NCBI GenBank assembly: GCA_964567995.1
Contig: CAZMOB010000006.1
Location: 1-64,000, forward strand
From: JAGOTP01 sp964567995
GTDB lineage: Bacteria > Patescibacteriota > Patescibacteriia > 2-12-FULL-60-25
DNA length: 64,000 nt
Direction: 5' to 3'
The translations under genes were made by a program, and so were the position numbers. Each line of letters opens with the position of its first letter. Position 1 is the first letter of the stretch. Below, in pieces: positions 7,767 through 16,842 of this stretch. Below the pieces are notes generated by a model, which had not been told where the DNA came from, ran no database searches, and was given only the letters and a program-made list of their open reading frames with translations.

Positions 7767-7851
7767 TGGTGGGCGGAGAGAGACTTGAACTCTCATGCCT
7801 TGCGGCGCCAGCTCCTAAGGCTGGTGTGTCTGCCAATTTCACCATCCGCCC
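7767..7851 (-). tRNA. tRNA-Leu (anticodon TAG)
   Basis: Acceptor stem GGGCGGA/TCCGCCC with an encoded CCA end (7767-7769), class II with a long variable arm, anticodon stem CCAGC/GCTGG around loop CTTAGGA, T-loop GTTCAAGTC. Length 85 with CCA. Decodes CUN codons beginning with CUA. Confidence 0.95.
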
Positions 7852-7970
7852 GGACGGTTGTTCGACTGCCCAAGACTACGGCTTCGGGAGGAGAAAATCA
7901 ACCAGAACTAGGCAATTCCTAACTCATCTCCTAGAGTAGGGAGGGAGGGCTCGCCAAATGGTCTATCTAC

Positions 7971-8000
7971 TTGACTTTTTTGGCTTAATCATGCTACAAA
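7971..8000 (+). promoter_or_regulatory. Candidate promoter of the first Ig-repeat protein
   Basis: TTGACT (7971-7976), an 18-nt spacer and TACAAA (7995-8000), 24 bp before the chosen ATG at 8024. Confidence 0.5.
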
Positions 8001-8023
8001 CGTGGGTTAATTCTTCACTTCCT

Positions 8024-9922
8024 ATGTCTAAATTTCTCACTGCAATCTTCACAGCGTTGCTGGTCGTGGTCGTTGGGCTTCCGCTCAGTGCCCAGGCGGC
8101 TCGCGTTAATACCCTCGTCAAAGGGTCTGGTTCGGCGATTTATTGGGCAGCTGATAACGGAAAGAAATACACCTTTCCGAATATCGAAACCTTTTACACC
8201 TGGTTCAGTTCAACCGATCTGAAAGCAGTGAAAAAAATCACCGACAAAGAACTGAAGTCGATCCCAACCGCTGGCAATGTTACCTATCGTGGTGGCGCCA
8301 AGTTGGTGAAGTTTCCAAACGAAGCGGCTGTCTACGCCGTGTCGCGTTATGGCATTCTTCGACCCATTCAAAGCGGTGACATCGCTGCCCAGATTTACGG
8401 AACGAGCTGGACAGGCTGGGTTCAAACCCTGCCTTGGTCTGTGCGTGGTGATTATCGCATCGGTTCAACGATTCGCGCCGCTTACGAATACTCCGCGAGC
8501 CAAGAATACAATGGTGTCAAAACACCAACAGACAACTTAGAACGCGTGGTCTCTGGTCCGGCTCCGTTCAATCCGAACCCAGCATCAACCTTTACCGGAA
8601 CGCTTGGACTCGCGCTCACGAACCGCTTGTACGCCCCAGACCGCGCTCAGTTCACGGCAACTGTCGCCAACGCCAATCGTGATGCCAGCCAAATCACGAT
8701 CCAGATCAAAAACGAAACACGAAATGAGATCATCCAGACGTGCTACGCGAGCTACACCTGTAGTACGACTTGGTACGTTGATACGGTTGCAACTCAAGAG
8801 ATTGTTGCTATCGCCAAAGATGCAGCTGGGTACAGCCTCGGCTCGAACCGCGTGTCCATACAGGGCTTGAACACCAATTCCAGCTATTCGAACTATGGGT
8901 ACCCCTATCCATACGCGAACAACACCTATCCGTATTACAACAGTTACAACACACCTTACTATGGAACGCTTGGGACCGTGACGCTCAGCCTCTCGAGTGC
9001 GAACGTCTACACCAACGAACAAATCACGGCTTACGCAGAAGTCCGAAATTCCACCGTCAGCACCGATCGTTTGACGACCGAAATTTATGTCGACGGCACC
9101 CGCATCGGCAGCTGCCCGAGCACGACTACCTGTTCTCTGACCTTCAACAACGCCACTGCCAACGTCACACGCCAAGTCTATGCACGCGTCATCGATGCGG
9201 CTGGTAATGCGACGGAAAGCGCCCGCCAATCCATCTACGTCAGCGATCGCACCGGCTACTACGGCACCTATCCGTACGGCAGCTCCCAAAGCTCGTTCTG
9301 GGCCGACGCACGCTTAACTGCGGAATGGACCAACGATCGTCGTCTCCGTCTCACGGGAAGCATCGTGACGGCAAATCGCTCGGCTCAGTACGTCACATTC
9401 TCAATCGTTGATCGCTTCACAAACCAAGTCTTGAAAAACTGCAATGGCTTCGATTCTTGCAGCATCGATGTTCAAACTACGACCAATACTTTCGAGACCA
9501 ACCGTTACGCGGTAATCGCCAAAGATTGGAATGGAGATCAATTGAACTACGTCTACGCTCCAACAATCGGCAGCAATCCATATAGCTATAACAACACCTA
9601 TAATCCATACGGATACAACGGCTATTCTTACGGCTACCCGGTTGTCACGACGGTCATCTCGCGCTCTGGTTCAAGCTGGTGGGCGCCAACCTTCGCACTT
9701 CAAGGCAACGTCTCCGGGGTTTCGAATCTGAGCAACACCCGACTTGAGATCTACGTGGTCGACAGCACCTACAGCAACCCACGTTTGATCAACACCTGCT
9801 ACGCCGTTTCGACCTGTACGACCCAAGATACGCCGAACCTGAGCTATGGTTCCGCGAACTACTACACGGTCTTCGTCGATAGCTACGGCACACAGATCAA
9901 ATCGGTCATCCAAGGTTCATAA
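8024..9922 (+). CDS. Secreted Ig-repeat surface protein 1
   Basis: 632 aa from the ATG at 8024, chosen because it directly precedes a clean signal peptide (MSKFLTAIFTALLVVVVG...SAQA). The mature N-terminus (~residues 25-155) is a domain also present in the next gene: LVKGSGSAIYWAADNGKKY, FPNIETFYTWF, VTYRGG, VYAVSRYGILR. Then come Ig-like beta repeats, each marked by a C-x5-C pair (CYASYTC, CPSTTTC, CNGFDSC, CYAVSTC). Tyr/Asn-rich linkers lie between repeats. Function unknown; likely a cell-surface or S-layer-associated protein. No sorting signal or membrane anchor seen at the C-terminus. Confidence 0.85.
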   Translation: MSKFLTAIFTALLVVVVGLPLSAQAARVNTLVKGSGSAIYWAADNGKKYTFPNIETFYTWFSSTDLKAVKKITDKELKSIPTAGNVTYRGGAKLVKFPNEAAVYAVSRYGILRPIQSGDIAAQIYGTSWTGWVQTLPWSVRGDYRIGSTIRAAYEYSASQEYNGVKTPTDNLERVVSGPAPFNPNPASTFTGTLGLALTNRLYAPDRAQFTATVANANRDASQITIQIKNETRNEIIQTCYASYTCSTTWYVDTVATQEIVAIAKDAAGYSLGSNRVSIQGLNTNSSYSNYGYPYPYANNTYPYYNSYNTPYYGTLGTVTLSLSSANVYTNEQITAYAEVRNSTVSTDRLTTEIYVDGTRIGSCPSTTTCSLTFNNATANVTRQVYARVIDAAGNATESARQSIYVSDRTGYYGTYPYGSSQSSFWADARLTAEWTNDRRLRLTGSIVTANRSAQYVTFSIVDRFTNQVLKNCNGFDSCSIDVQTTTNTFETNRYAVIAKDWNGDQLNYVYAPTIGSNPYSYNNTYNPYGYNGYSYGYPVVTTVISRSGSSWWAPTFALQGNVSGVSNLSNTRLEIYVVDSTYSNPRLINTCYAVSTCTTQDTPNLSYGSANYYTVFVDSYGTQIKSVIQGS

Positions 9923-9944
9923 GAAAACCATCCACACGGTTATT

Positions 9945-9980
9945 CACACCCCAAAGCCTTCGCTCTGGGGTGTGATTTTT
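9945..9980 (+). terminator. Terminator after Ig-repeat protein 1
   Basis: CACACCCC(A)/(T)GGGGTGTG stem followed by ATTTTTT. Confidence 0.85.
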
Positions 9981-10050
9981 TCATACCAGTCTAGAACTTT
10001 GCTTCAATCTAAACGACAAACGGCAAGAACGCGCGTATACTGAAGATCAT

Positions 10051-12222
10051 ATGTACAAACGCTTTTTGACAGCTGCTTTTCTGATGCTGAGCTTGGCCGT
10101 AAGTCCGTTCTTGGCGCCATCTGCCAAGGCCGTCGTTGCCAACACGCTCGTGAAGATCGATGGCAACAGCACCGTCTATTGGTACGCCGCTGACGGACGA
10201 CGCTACGTCTTTCCTAATCCACGCACCTTCTACAGCTGGTTCAGCCCAGAAGATCTTGGTCGGGTCGTCACAATCAGCCCACAAGAACTCGGCTCCATGC
10301 AGATCGGCGGCAATGTGACCTATCGCCCAGGCGTTCGCTTGGTCAAAGTGACGACCGACCCACGCGTCTACGCCGTTAGTCGCTATGGCACGCTCCGCTG
10401 GATCACGAGCGAAGCTTTAGCTCAGCAGTTATACGGCCAAAACTGGGCTCAACAAGTCGATGACGTTCCAGATGACTACTTCACCAACTACCGTGTTGGC
10501 GACCCAATCTATACGTCCAGCCAATTCAACATCCAGTTTGAGCTCGGTCAGGCCCGTAGCCCAAGTGAGAACACCGCATCAAATGGAAACTGGCCGAATC
10601 CACCAAGTGATCCATATAGCTCCATTTCAGGCACCGTGAATTTAACGCTTAGCAATCAGAACCCTTACGTCGGCGAAACCGTGAATTTCGTGGCTCGTCT
10701 TGATAATTCAAGCAATAGTGCGTCCGATATCACCCTTTCGATCTTCTCGGTCACGGGCGAAACGCTTCGCGTCTGTACAAACAGCGTTTATTGCAGCTAC
10801 GACTGGTCGGTGAGCTCAAATTTGTCTGGATACAGCCGAGCATACTTTGCCCGTGCAACCCATCGCAACGGCCAAACCCGCGATTCGAACAGCGTCACTC
10901 TTCAAGTCCGTGGCGTGGCTTCCACGAGCGGCCGACCGACCATTAGTACGAACATCTCGTCACCTCGTATCGGCGACACAGTCACTCTGACCGCCAGTGT
11001 GAATGACATCGTTGCGACAGATGGAACGCTTTCCATTATCGCCCCAAACAATAGTGTGCTTCAGAACTGTTCTCGCACCGCTTATTGCAGCTACAGCTTT
11101 GTGATGACCGAGACCATTGCAAACAACCTGCGAAGCAACGGCGGAAGTTACCTCTACTACTCCCGCTATACCTACCCAAGTGGCAGCCGGACCGATTCAG
11201 CCGATAGCGCTCGCGTCTACGCTCCTGATACGAACGTTTCACAGGTAGCAACCTCGATGACGCTCAGCTTGAGCCGTTCCGATATACGCGCCGGTGAAAA
11301 CTTCACGGTAACAGCGACGATCAACCCACAGACGACGGGCGCCCCGTACTACACGATCCGTATCTACGATCAGTGGAACGTGCTCCAGCACACCTGTGAA
11401 CGTGTTCGTACCTGTGTCTTGCAGCAGACCATGTCACAGACGTATGACACCAGCCGCACCTACTACGCCAATGCCACCGCCGATACCGGTCATTCCATTA
11501 GCTCGGGCAACGCAACCATTCAAGTCCTTCAGACAAATCAGAACACGAATGGCTATCTTGGATCCAGTCAACCGGGTCTCGCCCTCGCTCCCAACCCGGG
11601 CTATATCACTGCCAGCCCACTGACCATTTACTCGGGTACGACGCTTACCATTAGCTCCGACTTACAATATCCCGTCCCCTCGAACCTCAACGGGATCGTC
11701 ATCAAGCTGTACCAATTGGATGGGGTGCTTCTGAGAACCTGTACGAATGTTGCGACCTGTTCCGTCTCTAAAGTCGTAACCAATGACATCTCAGATACGC
11801 TCGATGCAACTCTCCGCTTCAAAGCGCGCGTAGAAGACGCGTGGGGATCCTATTACGAAACCGCTCCGTTCTCTGTCCTCGTCCGTCCGGCACAACGAAC
11901 ATCAAATCCTCTTACAAGCAGCATTCTCTCGGCCGGTATCGACTACTCCTACGTTCACTCGTACCAAGCGTTTACTCTTACGGCCCAGCTCAATAACACG
12001 ACGGTGCCGACTCAAAACATAAAGATCTCCTGGTTTGAAGCCAGCACCGATCGACTCATTAGCTACTGCGAAGGGATCAATCCTTGTACATACACTACTT
12101 CCTATCCTGCCTCTGGCGGTCAATCACAAACGGTTTCTTTCTATGCCAAAGCCGTTGATCGAACGGGCACGTATATGGGAGCTGTACAGAGCACGCCTGT
12201 CACCATTACTATCAATCCATAG
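10051..12222 (+). CDS. Secreted Ig-repeat surface protein 2 (paralogue of the previous gene)
   Basis: 723 aa with a signal peptide (MYKRFLTAAFLMLSLAV...APSAKA). The same N-terminal domain as its neighbour follows (LVKIDGNSTVYWYAADGRRY, FPNPRTFYSWF, NVTYRPG, VYAVSRYGTLRW), then about five Ig-like repeats each with C-x5-C (CTNSVYC, CSRTAYC, CERVRTC, CTNVATC, CEGINPC). A TATACT -10 lies at 10036-10041, only 9 bp before the ATG, so the leader would be very short. Tandem duplication is the simplest origin; repeats have diverged in number between copies. Function unknown, probably at the cell surface. Confidence 0.85.
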   Translation: MYKRFLTAAFLMLSLAVSPFLAPSAKAVVANTLVKIDGNSTVYWYAADGRRYVFPNPRTFYSWFSPEDLGRVVTISPQELGSMQIGGNVTYRPGVRLVKVTTDPRVYAVSRYGTLRWITSEALAQQLYGQNWAQQVDDVPDDYFTNYRVGDPIYTSSQFNIQFELGQARSPSENTASNGNWPNPPSDPYSSISGTVNLTLSNQNPYVGETVNFVARLDNSSNSASDITLSIFSVTGETLRVCTNSVYCSYDWSVSSNLSGYSRAYFARATHRNGQTRDSNSVTLQVRGVASTSGRPTISTNISSPRIGDTVTLTASVNDIVATDGTLSIIAPNNSVLQNCSRTAYCSYSFVMTETIANNLRSNGGSYLYYSRYTYPSGSRTDSADSARVYAPDTNVSQVATSMTLSLSRSDIRAGENFTVTATINPQTTGAPYYTIRIYDQWNVLQHTCERVRTCVLQQTMSQTYDTSRTYYANATADTGHSISSGNATIQVLQTNQNTNGYLGSSQPGLALAPNPGYITASPLTIYSGTTLTISSDLQYPVPSNLNGIVIKLYQLDGVLLRTCTNVATCSVSKVVTNDISDTLDATLRFKARVEDAWGSYYETAPFSVLVRPAQRTSNPLTSSILSAGIDYSYVHSYQAFTLTAQLNNTTVPTQNIKISWFEASTDRLISYCEGINPCTYTTSYPASGGQSQTVSFYAKAVDRTGTYMGAVQSTPVTITINP

Positions 12223-12235
12223 AACAAAGCCTCAA

Positions 12236-12267
12236 ATAGAAAACCACCCTTTCGGGTGGTTTTCTAT
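12236..12267. terminator. Bidirectional terminator between Ig-repeat protein 2 and efp
   Basis: ATAGAAAACCACCC/GGGTGGTTTTCTAT perfect stem with A and T tracts on both sides; serves both convergent genes. Confidence 0.9.
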
Positions 12268-12288
12268 TTCTAGTAAATTCTACTGTTC

Positions 12289-12852
12289 TTATTTCGCACG
12301 CTCAACGTACTCCCCTGTCTCGGTGTTCACGACCACCTCTTCGCCCTGCTGGATGAACATCGGTACACGTACTTTAATGCCACCTTCCAAAACCGCTTCT
12401 TTTGTGACGTTCCCACCAGCGGTATTCCCCGCCACCGTGTCCATCGCTTCGATGACTTTGAAGTTCATCTTACGTGGCAACTCAAGTGAAACTGGACGCT
12501 CTTCAAACAAGGCAACGTGTACATCCAAGCCTTCGCGCAGGTATACCCCCTGTTCCCCGACATCTTCGTCCGACATCGTCACCTGTTCGTAAGAAGCCTT
12601 ATCCATGAAGGTGTACCCCGTGTTGTCGTGGAAGAGGTACTGCATGGTCCGATGCTCAACCTCGACGGTCGTGATGCTGTCGGACATTTTATAGGTGACC
12701 TCGAGCATTTTGCCGGACTGCACGTTCTTGATACGGGTGCGCACGAACGCTGCACCCTTACCCGGGTTCACATGCTGAAATTCATTCACGACCCAAAGAC
12801 CTTGCTGGTCCTGGATCACGATGCCTTTTTTGATGTCTGAGGGAGAAGCCAT
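12289..12852 (-). CDS. efp: Translation elongation factor P
   Basis: 187 aa, the normal length. EF-P relieves ribosome stalling at polyproline. The KOW-like domain I holds the modification loop VNPGKGAAF with the target lysine at position 32, followed by RTRIKNVQSGKMLEVTYK, the second OB domain (MSDSITT, RTMQYLFHD) and the C-terminal signature region (GNTAGGNVTKEA, KVRVPMFIQQGE). The loop lysine together with epmA ~650 bp away on the same strand suggests beta-lysyl or lysyl modification. No SD is obvious beyond a weak purine stretch. Confidence 0.97.
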   Translation of the reverse strand: MASPSDIKKGIVIQDQQGLWVVNEFQHVNPGKGAAFVRTRIKNVQSGKMLEVTYKMSDSITTVEVEHRTMQYLFHDNTGYTFMDKASYEQVTMSDEDVGEQGVYLREGLDVHVALFEERPVSLELPRKMNFKVIEAMDTVAGNTAGGNVTKEAVLEGGIKVRVPMFIQQGEEVVVNTETGEYVERAK

Positions 12853-12977
12853 AGAAAAAGATAAGTGACGAAACTTGGCCCAGTTTGGCCCAAAATGAGG
12901 TTTTCGTCAATCCGAAGAAAAGAGGACTGATCTTATTCACAACTCACTACAAATAAGAAGAGTATACTAAGGCTTGT

Positions 12978-13433
12978 ATGAAAAAACTCCTCTTTGTGTT
13001 CGTCGCGCTCCTCGCCCTCGTCGGCGCCTGGGCCGGCCGATCCGCCTTAGCCTCAAGCTACGAATGGATCACCTATGCTCTACTCTACCCAAGTGACGTC
13101 ATCCATGGTGGACAAGAGCTGAAGATCTCACGAGACGTGAATACCTCAGGATCGTACCTTGAGTACCGTTCTGCCTACTTCCAATTTTCAACAACGACCT
13201 TCAGCGAAGGGTCTTGGAATGAGTGGACCGATTGCCGCGTCAGCTCAACTGTCAGCGGAACAGAGCATGACGTGTGTTATCCGATCGTATCCACCAGCAC
13301 AGCGCCAATGGCGACTTCCACGCTCTGGGTTCGTGTTTCGACAAACTTCGCTGGCTGTGGAACCTACACCCCTACTCCGGATATTGCGAACTGCGGATAC
13401 TCGACAACGACTTCCGTTCTCTACACACCATAA
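12978..13433 (+). CDS. Small secreted protein of unknown function
   Basis: 151 aa with a signal peptide (MKKLLFVFVALLALVGAWA, cleavage near ALA-SS). The mature part is Thr/Ser/Tyr-rich, with four or five cysteines (CRVSS, HDVCYP, AGCGT, ANCGY) that could form disulfides. A TATACT -10 lies at 12963-12968. It is flanked by efp and epmA but on the opposite strand, so it interrupts that pair. No family recognised. Confidence 0.65.
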   Translation: MKKLLFVFVALLALVGAWAGRSALASSYEWITYALLYPSDVIHGGQELKISRDVNTSGSYLEYRSAYFQFSTTTFSEGSWNEWTDCRVSSTVSGTEHDVCYPIVSTSTAPMATSTLWVRVSTNFAGCGTYTPTPDIANCGYSTTTSVLYTP

Positions 13434-13446
13434 TTCACCATTCTCC

Positions 13447-13474
13447 AAAAGAACGGCTCCAGGCCGTTCTTTTG
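13447..13474. terminator. Terminator after the small secreted protein
   Basis: AAAGAACGGC-TCCA-GGCCGTTCTTTT stem with a T run on the plus strand; also usable by the convergent epmA. Confidence 0.85.
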
Positions 13475-13482
13475 TTTTTGCC

Positions 13483-14505
13483 TCAGAAGCGTTCACGAAT
13501 CGGGATAGGCATAATGTCGGAAATGGATTTTGTTCCAGACAACGCCATTACGAGGCGATCCACTCCGAAAGCAATTCCCGCCGCGTCCCCCATCTTGGGT
13601 AAACACTCGATAAAACGGTCATCGATCGGCCAGATATCTTTCCCTAAAGACTTGCGGAGTGCTTGTTCCTCTTCAAAACGAGCACGCTGCTCAATCGGAT
13701 TTGAGAGTTCAGCAAACCCATTTGCCAGTTCAAGGTCACCGAAATAGAGTTCCGTGCGCAGTGCATAGTGCGCATCGCGAGGATCCTTGCGCGCCAACGC
13801 CGCCATAGAGGCGGGGTAGTTATAGAGAAACGTTGGTTGGATCGTCGTCTTCGTCTTATCGGTCCAGCCGAGATACGGCTCGACTTCGGTCAAAAAGATA
13901 CGGAAGAACAGGTCATCCCAGGTGTCCGTTTCTCCCACCGGCATCCCTCGTTCTTTCACGAAAGAGGCTAAGGCTCCTTTGTTGTCCAAGACTGTATCAA
14001 GTTCAATGTTCGCGTATTGCTTCATCGCCTCGGCAACCGTGAGACGTCGGAACGCACGCTCCATCCAGACACGATCCTGAATTCCAGCTGCGCCCACCTC
14101 CATCGCGAACCATTGCTTCGCAACCGCTTTCACTAACCCTTCCGTATCTTGAAACAGCTCTTCGAGTCCCGCGTCACGGCGATACCATTCGATCATTAAG
14201 AATTCGACGTCGTGAGTCCCATCCCATGGTTCGCTATTTCGGAAACAGGGTCCAAGATCGTAGATCTTCTCGAACCCGGCCGCGAGCAGTTTTTTCATCG
14301 CATACTCGGGCGACGTGATCAACGCGCCTCGATGTTTCGTTCCATTCTGCTCTTCGATCTCCGACCAAAGAGGTTCGAGATAGGGTTCTTGGCCTGGGAG
14401 ACCAACTAAGCGCGGTGTATGAAATTCAACGAAATCCTGATCGTCAAAATAGCGACGAACAAGTTTCGTGATCTGGGAACGTGCAAGCAGCGAAGACGGT
14501 TTCAT
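13483..14505 (-). CDS. epmA: EF-P lysine ligase EpmA (PoxA/GenX, truncated LysRS paralogue)
   Basis: 340 aa from the ATG at 14505, which has an AGGAT Shine-Dalgarno; an upstream ATG at 14574 would add 23 unrelated residues. It is a class II aminoacyl-tRNA synthetase core without the N-terminal OB anticodon-binding domain, the hallmark of EpmA, which ligates (R)-beta-lysine to EF-P. Motif 2 is GPCFRNSEP...THDVEFLMIEWY, motif 3 GIAFGVDRLVMAL, and ELANGFAEL is the lysine-site helix. The partner aminomutase EpmB is not in this window, so the substrate could be alpha-lysine. Confidence 0.93.
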   Translation of the reverse strand: MKPSSLLARSQITKLVRRYFDDQDFVEFHTPRLVGLPGQEPYLEPLWSEIEEQNGTKHRGALITSPEYAMKKLLAAGFEKIYDLGPCFRNSEPWDGTHDVEFLMIEWYRRDAGLEELFQDTEGLVKAVAKQWFAMEVGAAGIQDRVWMERAFRRLTVAEAMKQYANIELDTVLDNKGALASFVKERGMPVGETDTWDDLFFRIFLTEVEPYLGWTDKTKTTIQPTFLYNYPASMAALARKDPRDAHYALRTELYFGDLELANGFAELSNPIEQRARFEEEQALRKSLGKDIWPIDDRFIECLPKMGDAAGIAFGVDRLVMALSGTKSISDIMPIPIRERF

Positions 14506-14643
14506 GCTCGATATCCTATAGAATAAGGACCGTCCCGTCGACTTAGGGACGTCCGATATAGCGTTCTCGATCACTCTCTATTTCAACAAAGCGTACAAGA
14601 TGGAGTACACTCGTCTCATCTATTCTTTCTCTCCTCTATTTGT

Positions 14644-15063
14644 ATGAATCTCAACTGGCCAGCTATTTTTCTTGCAACCATTCTTCAGTTTGCGTTTGGT
14701 TTTGTTTGGTACACGCCTATCTTCGGCAAACTATGGGGGAAGATCCACGGCTTCGATCAGGTCTCGAAGGAAAAACAACAGGAGATGATGAAACAGATGG
14801 GACCATTGTTTGCTGTTCAGATTCTTGGAACGATTGTCACGAGTGCCGTCCTATCACTCTTCGTCAATAACTTCGTGTCCGGCTGGCATGCATTTGGAAT
14901 CGCGGGCTTCTCTTGGCTTGGCTTCATTGTCCCAACACAAGTGAGCGCCGTTATTTTTGGAGGAACGCAACCTAAGTGGATTGCAAAGAAAATCGCTATC
15001 ATGGCCTTCGGCTCACTCGGCTGCATGATGATTGCCGCCACGGTGTTCTCCTTTATGGCGTAA
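14644..15063 (+). CDS. DUF1761-type membrane protein
   Basis: 139 aa, four predicted membrane helices. The N-terminus (NWPAIFLATILQFAFGFVWY, then TPIFGKLWGK) is the DUF1761 signature. Function unknown. Monocistronic as far as can be seen. Confidence 0.75.
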   Translation: MNLNWPAIFLATILQFAFGFVWYTPIFGKLWGKIHGFDQVSKEKQQEMMKQMGPLFAVQILGTIVTSAVLSLFVNNFVSGWHAFGIAGFSWLGFIVPTQVSAVIFGGTQPKWIAKKIAIMAFGSLGCMMIAATVFSFMA

Positions 15064-15125
15064 GCAGACAGTCGAAGGCGTGTGCAAGAAGCTTGATAGC
15101 GAGAGCGAGTTTGCTCTGGATACAT

Positions 15126-15938
15126 CTATTTCTGAGCAATGTATATTCCTTCACGTCGTTCAAAACGAAAGACACCGCCTTTTTCTTTGAGCTTAGCCTT
15201 GAGATAGCCTTCAAGCGAAGCAAGTGTGTGACGCTGCATGATCCGCTCAGATCCATTCCATGACAAAACGTATTCTATGAGCAATGAGAGATGCCGTTCC
15301 TGGATCACGAGCGCGTCCGGATGATCGACCCAACGAACAGAAGAAAAAAAGGGTGAAAACTCCTTCTCTCCCTCTTTTCCAAAAATACGATATTCAGAAG
15401 CGTTTCGAACGGATCCAAAGTCCGCATCAAATTCTGCAAAGAGGTCGTACATTTCTTTTAAGTGGTCTGCACCCGTCGTAGAAGCAAACAAATATCCATC
15501 CGGTTTCAGAATACGAGAGGCTTCTTCTAGAAATTGTGCGGGATGTTTCAAGTGATAGAGCACATGATTCGCGACAACCGCCGTCATCGTCGCGCTCTCT
15601 TGGGAAAAGCGATCGTCGCCATTTTGGACGTGAAACGTAAATCCTGGATACTCCCCACAGGTCGTGCGAGCCCCTTCAATCATTCCCGGAGAACTGTCTG
15701 TCACGGTCACATCCCAACGACAGGTTTTTACCGCCTCCACATTTCTCCACCAAAGATCCCCTTTTCCTGCCCCAAATTCGATGACTCGCGCATCCACTGG
15801 CAGCACATCTCTCATCTGCGCATACGCCCAACAATACCAATCCTCTTTTTGCTCGCCACATTCCCTATTTAATCGAATACGCGCCGACAGCTTATCGACC
15901 GTGCCGTACTGTTTTTGGATCCAGGGAGCTTCTTTCAT
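15126..15938 (-). CDS. SAM-dependent methyltransferase (Methyltransf_11/25 type)
   Basis: 270 aa. Motif I is VIEFGAGKGDLWW (residues ~52-64), followed by VTVTDSSPGMIEGAR (motif II acid) and a motif IV/V region ANHVLYHLKHPAQFLEEASRILKPDGYLF, typical of small-molecule methyltransferases of the UbiE/Methyltransf_11 group. Substrate cannot be told from sequence. Single gene between convergent DUF1761 and the rpsR terminator. Confidence 0.85.
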   Translation of the reverse strand: MKEAPWIQKQYGTVDKLSARIRLNRECGEQKEDWYCWAYAQMRDVLPVDARVIEFGAGKGDLWWRNVEAVKTCRWDVTVTDSSPGMIEGARTTCGEYPGFTFHVQNGDDRFSQESATMTAVVANHVLYHLKHPAQFLEEASRILKPDGYLFASTTGADHLKEMYDLFAEFDADFGSVRNASEYRIFGKEGEKEFSPFFSSVRWVDHPDALVIQERHLSLLIEYVLSWNGSERIMQRHTLASLEGYLKAKLKEKGGVFRFERREGIYIAQK

Positions 15939-15960
15939 AGACTGTCGTTTCTACAGAATA

Positions 15961-15996
15961 GAAAAGAATGGCCCTTTTTAAAAGGCCATTCTTTTC
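15961..15996 (-). terminator. Terminator of the rpsF-ssb-rpsR operon
   Basis: GAAAAGAATGGCC/GGCCATTCTTTTC perfect stem immediately after rpsR. Confidence 0.9.
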
Positions 15997-16007
15997 AGGA
16001 GTCACGA

Positions 16008-16241
16008 TTAGCGAACCAAGTATGGGAGCAACGCCATGAAACGTGCACGCTTGATGGCGAGGGCCAACTTGCGCTGGTGCCAACCACAGACGCCGGAACG
16101 CTTGCGAGGGACGATCTTTCCAAAGGAGGAAAGGTAGCGGCGCAGGGTGTTGGTGTCTTTGTAGTTCACTTCTGAGGTGTTGATCTGGCAGAAGTGACAA
16201 GTGCGGGACTTGGCAAGCTTGTTCGTCTTGTTGTTCATCAT
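16008..16241 (-). CDS. rpsR: 30S ribosomal protein bS18
   Basis: 77 aa (76 if the second Met is used). The bS18 core is intact: CHFCQ, YKDTNTLRRYLSSFGKIVPRKRSG, CGWHQRKLALAIKRARFMALLPY. S18 binds S6 on the platform of the 30S subunit, and the two genes share this operon with ssb. Two Cys pairs (C-x2-C and C at CGWHQ) suggest a zinc-binding C+ form, as in several bacterial paralogues. Confidence 0.97.
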   Translation of the reverse strand: MMNNKTNKLAKSRTCHFCQINTSEVNYKDTNTLRRYLSSFGKIVPRKRSGVCGWHQRKLALAIKRARFMALLPYLVR

Positions 16242-16318
16242 AGAGATAGGTGCACGACGGGTCGGAACAGCGGGAACGCGTGCGGGGTGAAATGAGTAAT
16301 GAGGGATCTACCTACGAC

Positions 16319-16825
16319 CTAAAAGGGAATGTCTTCGATGCGGATTTCCTGGTCAGACACGGCGTGATCGATTGGATCGTTCACAGCGGACTGGGTCAGA
16401 GGAGGACCGGAGGACATGCGGGTTGGAGCAGCGGAAGAAGCGGAGCTCACCGATGGCGCAGAGGAACTTGGCATGCGAGGAGCGCCGTCACTTGAGCTAC
16501 CGCGATCAAGCATGATCATGTTCTCCGCGACGATTTCGGTCCGCATGCGCTTCTGGCCATCTTGCGCTTCCCATTCTCGGGTTTGAATCCGGCCTTCCAA
16601 AAAAATCTTCTTTCCTTTGGTCAAATACTGCTGACAGATTTCGGCGAGTTTGCCCCAAGCCACGATATTGTGGAACTCGGTGCGAACTTGTTTGGCCCCC
16701 TGCGTATCCGTCCACTGGGCATTGGTTGCGATCCCGAAGGAGGCAACGGTCTGTCCGGAAGGCGTGGTTCGCACTTCTGGATCGCGGGTCACGTTTCCGA
16801 TGAGCTGTGCGCGGTTAAGGTCCAT
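16319..16825 (-). CDS. ssb: Single-stranded DNA-binding protein
   Basis: 168 aa. The OB fold (residues 1-~105) has MDLNRAQLIGNVTRDPEVR, TPSGQTVASFGIATN and GKKIFLEGRIQTREWE; the tail is a low-complexity Ser/Ala/Pro linker ending in acidic DIPF, the conserved tip that recruits DNA-repair partners. Middle gene of rpsF-ssb-rpsR, the classic bacterial arrangement. Confidence 0.97.
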   Translation of the reverse strand: MDLNRAQLIGNVTRDPEVRTTPSGQTVASFGIATNAQWTDTQGAKQVRTEFHNIVAWGKLAEICQQYLTKGKKIFLEGRIQTREWEAQDGQKRMRTEIVAENMIMLDRGSSSDGAPRMPSSSAPSVSSASSAAPTRMSSGPPLTQSAVNDPIDHAVSDQEIRIEDIPF

Positions 16826-16842
16826 AGGAAAGAAAAAGGAGA

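Noticed and set aside
8585..9289. 234-aa minus ORF under the Ig-repeat protein
   Set aside because: Arg/Val/Ala-rich shadow of a repetitive coding sequence.
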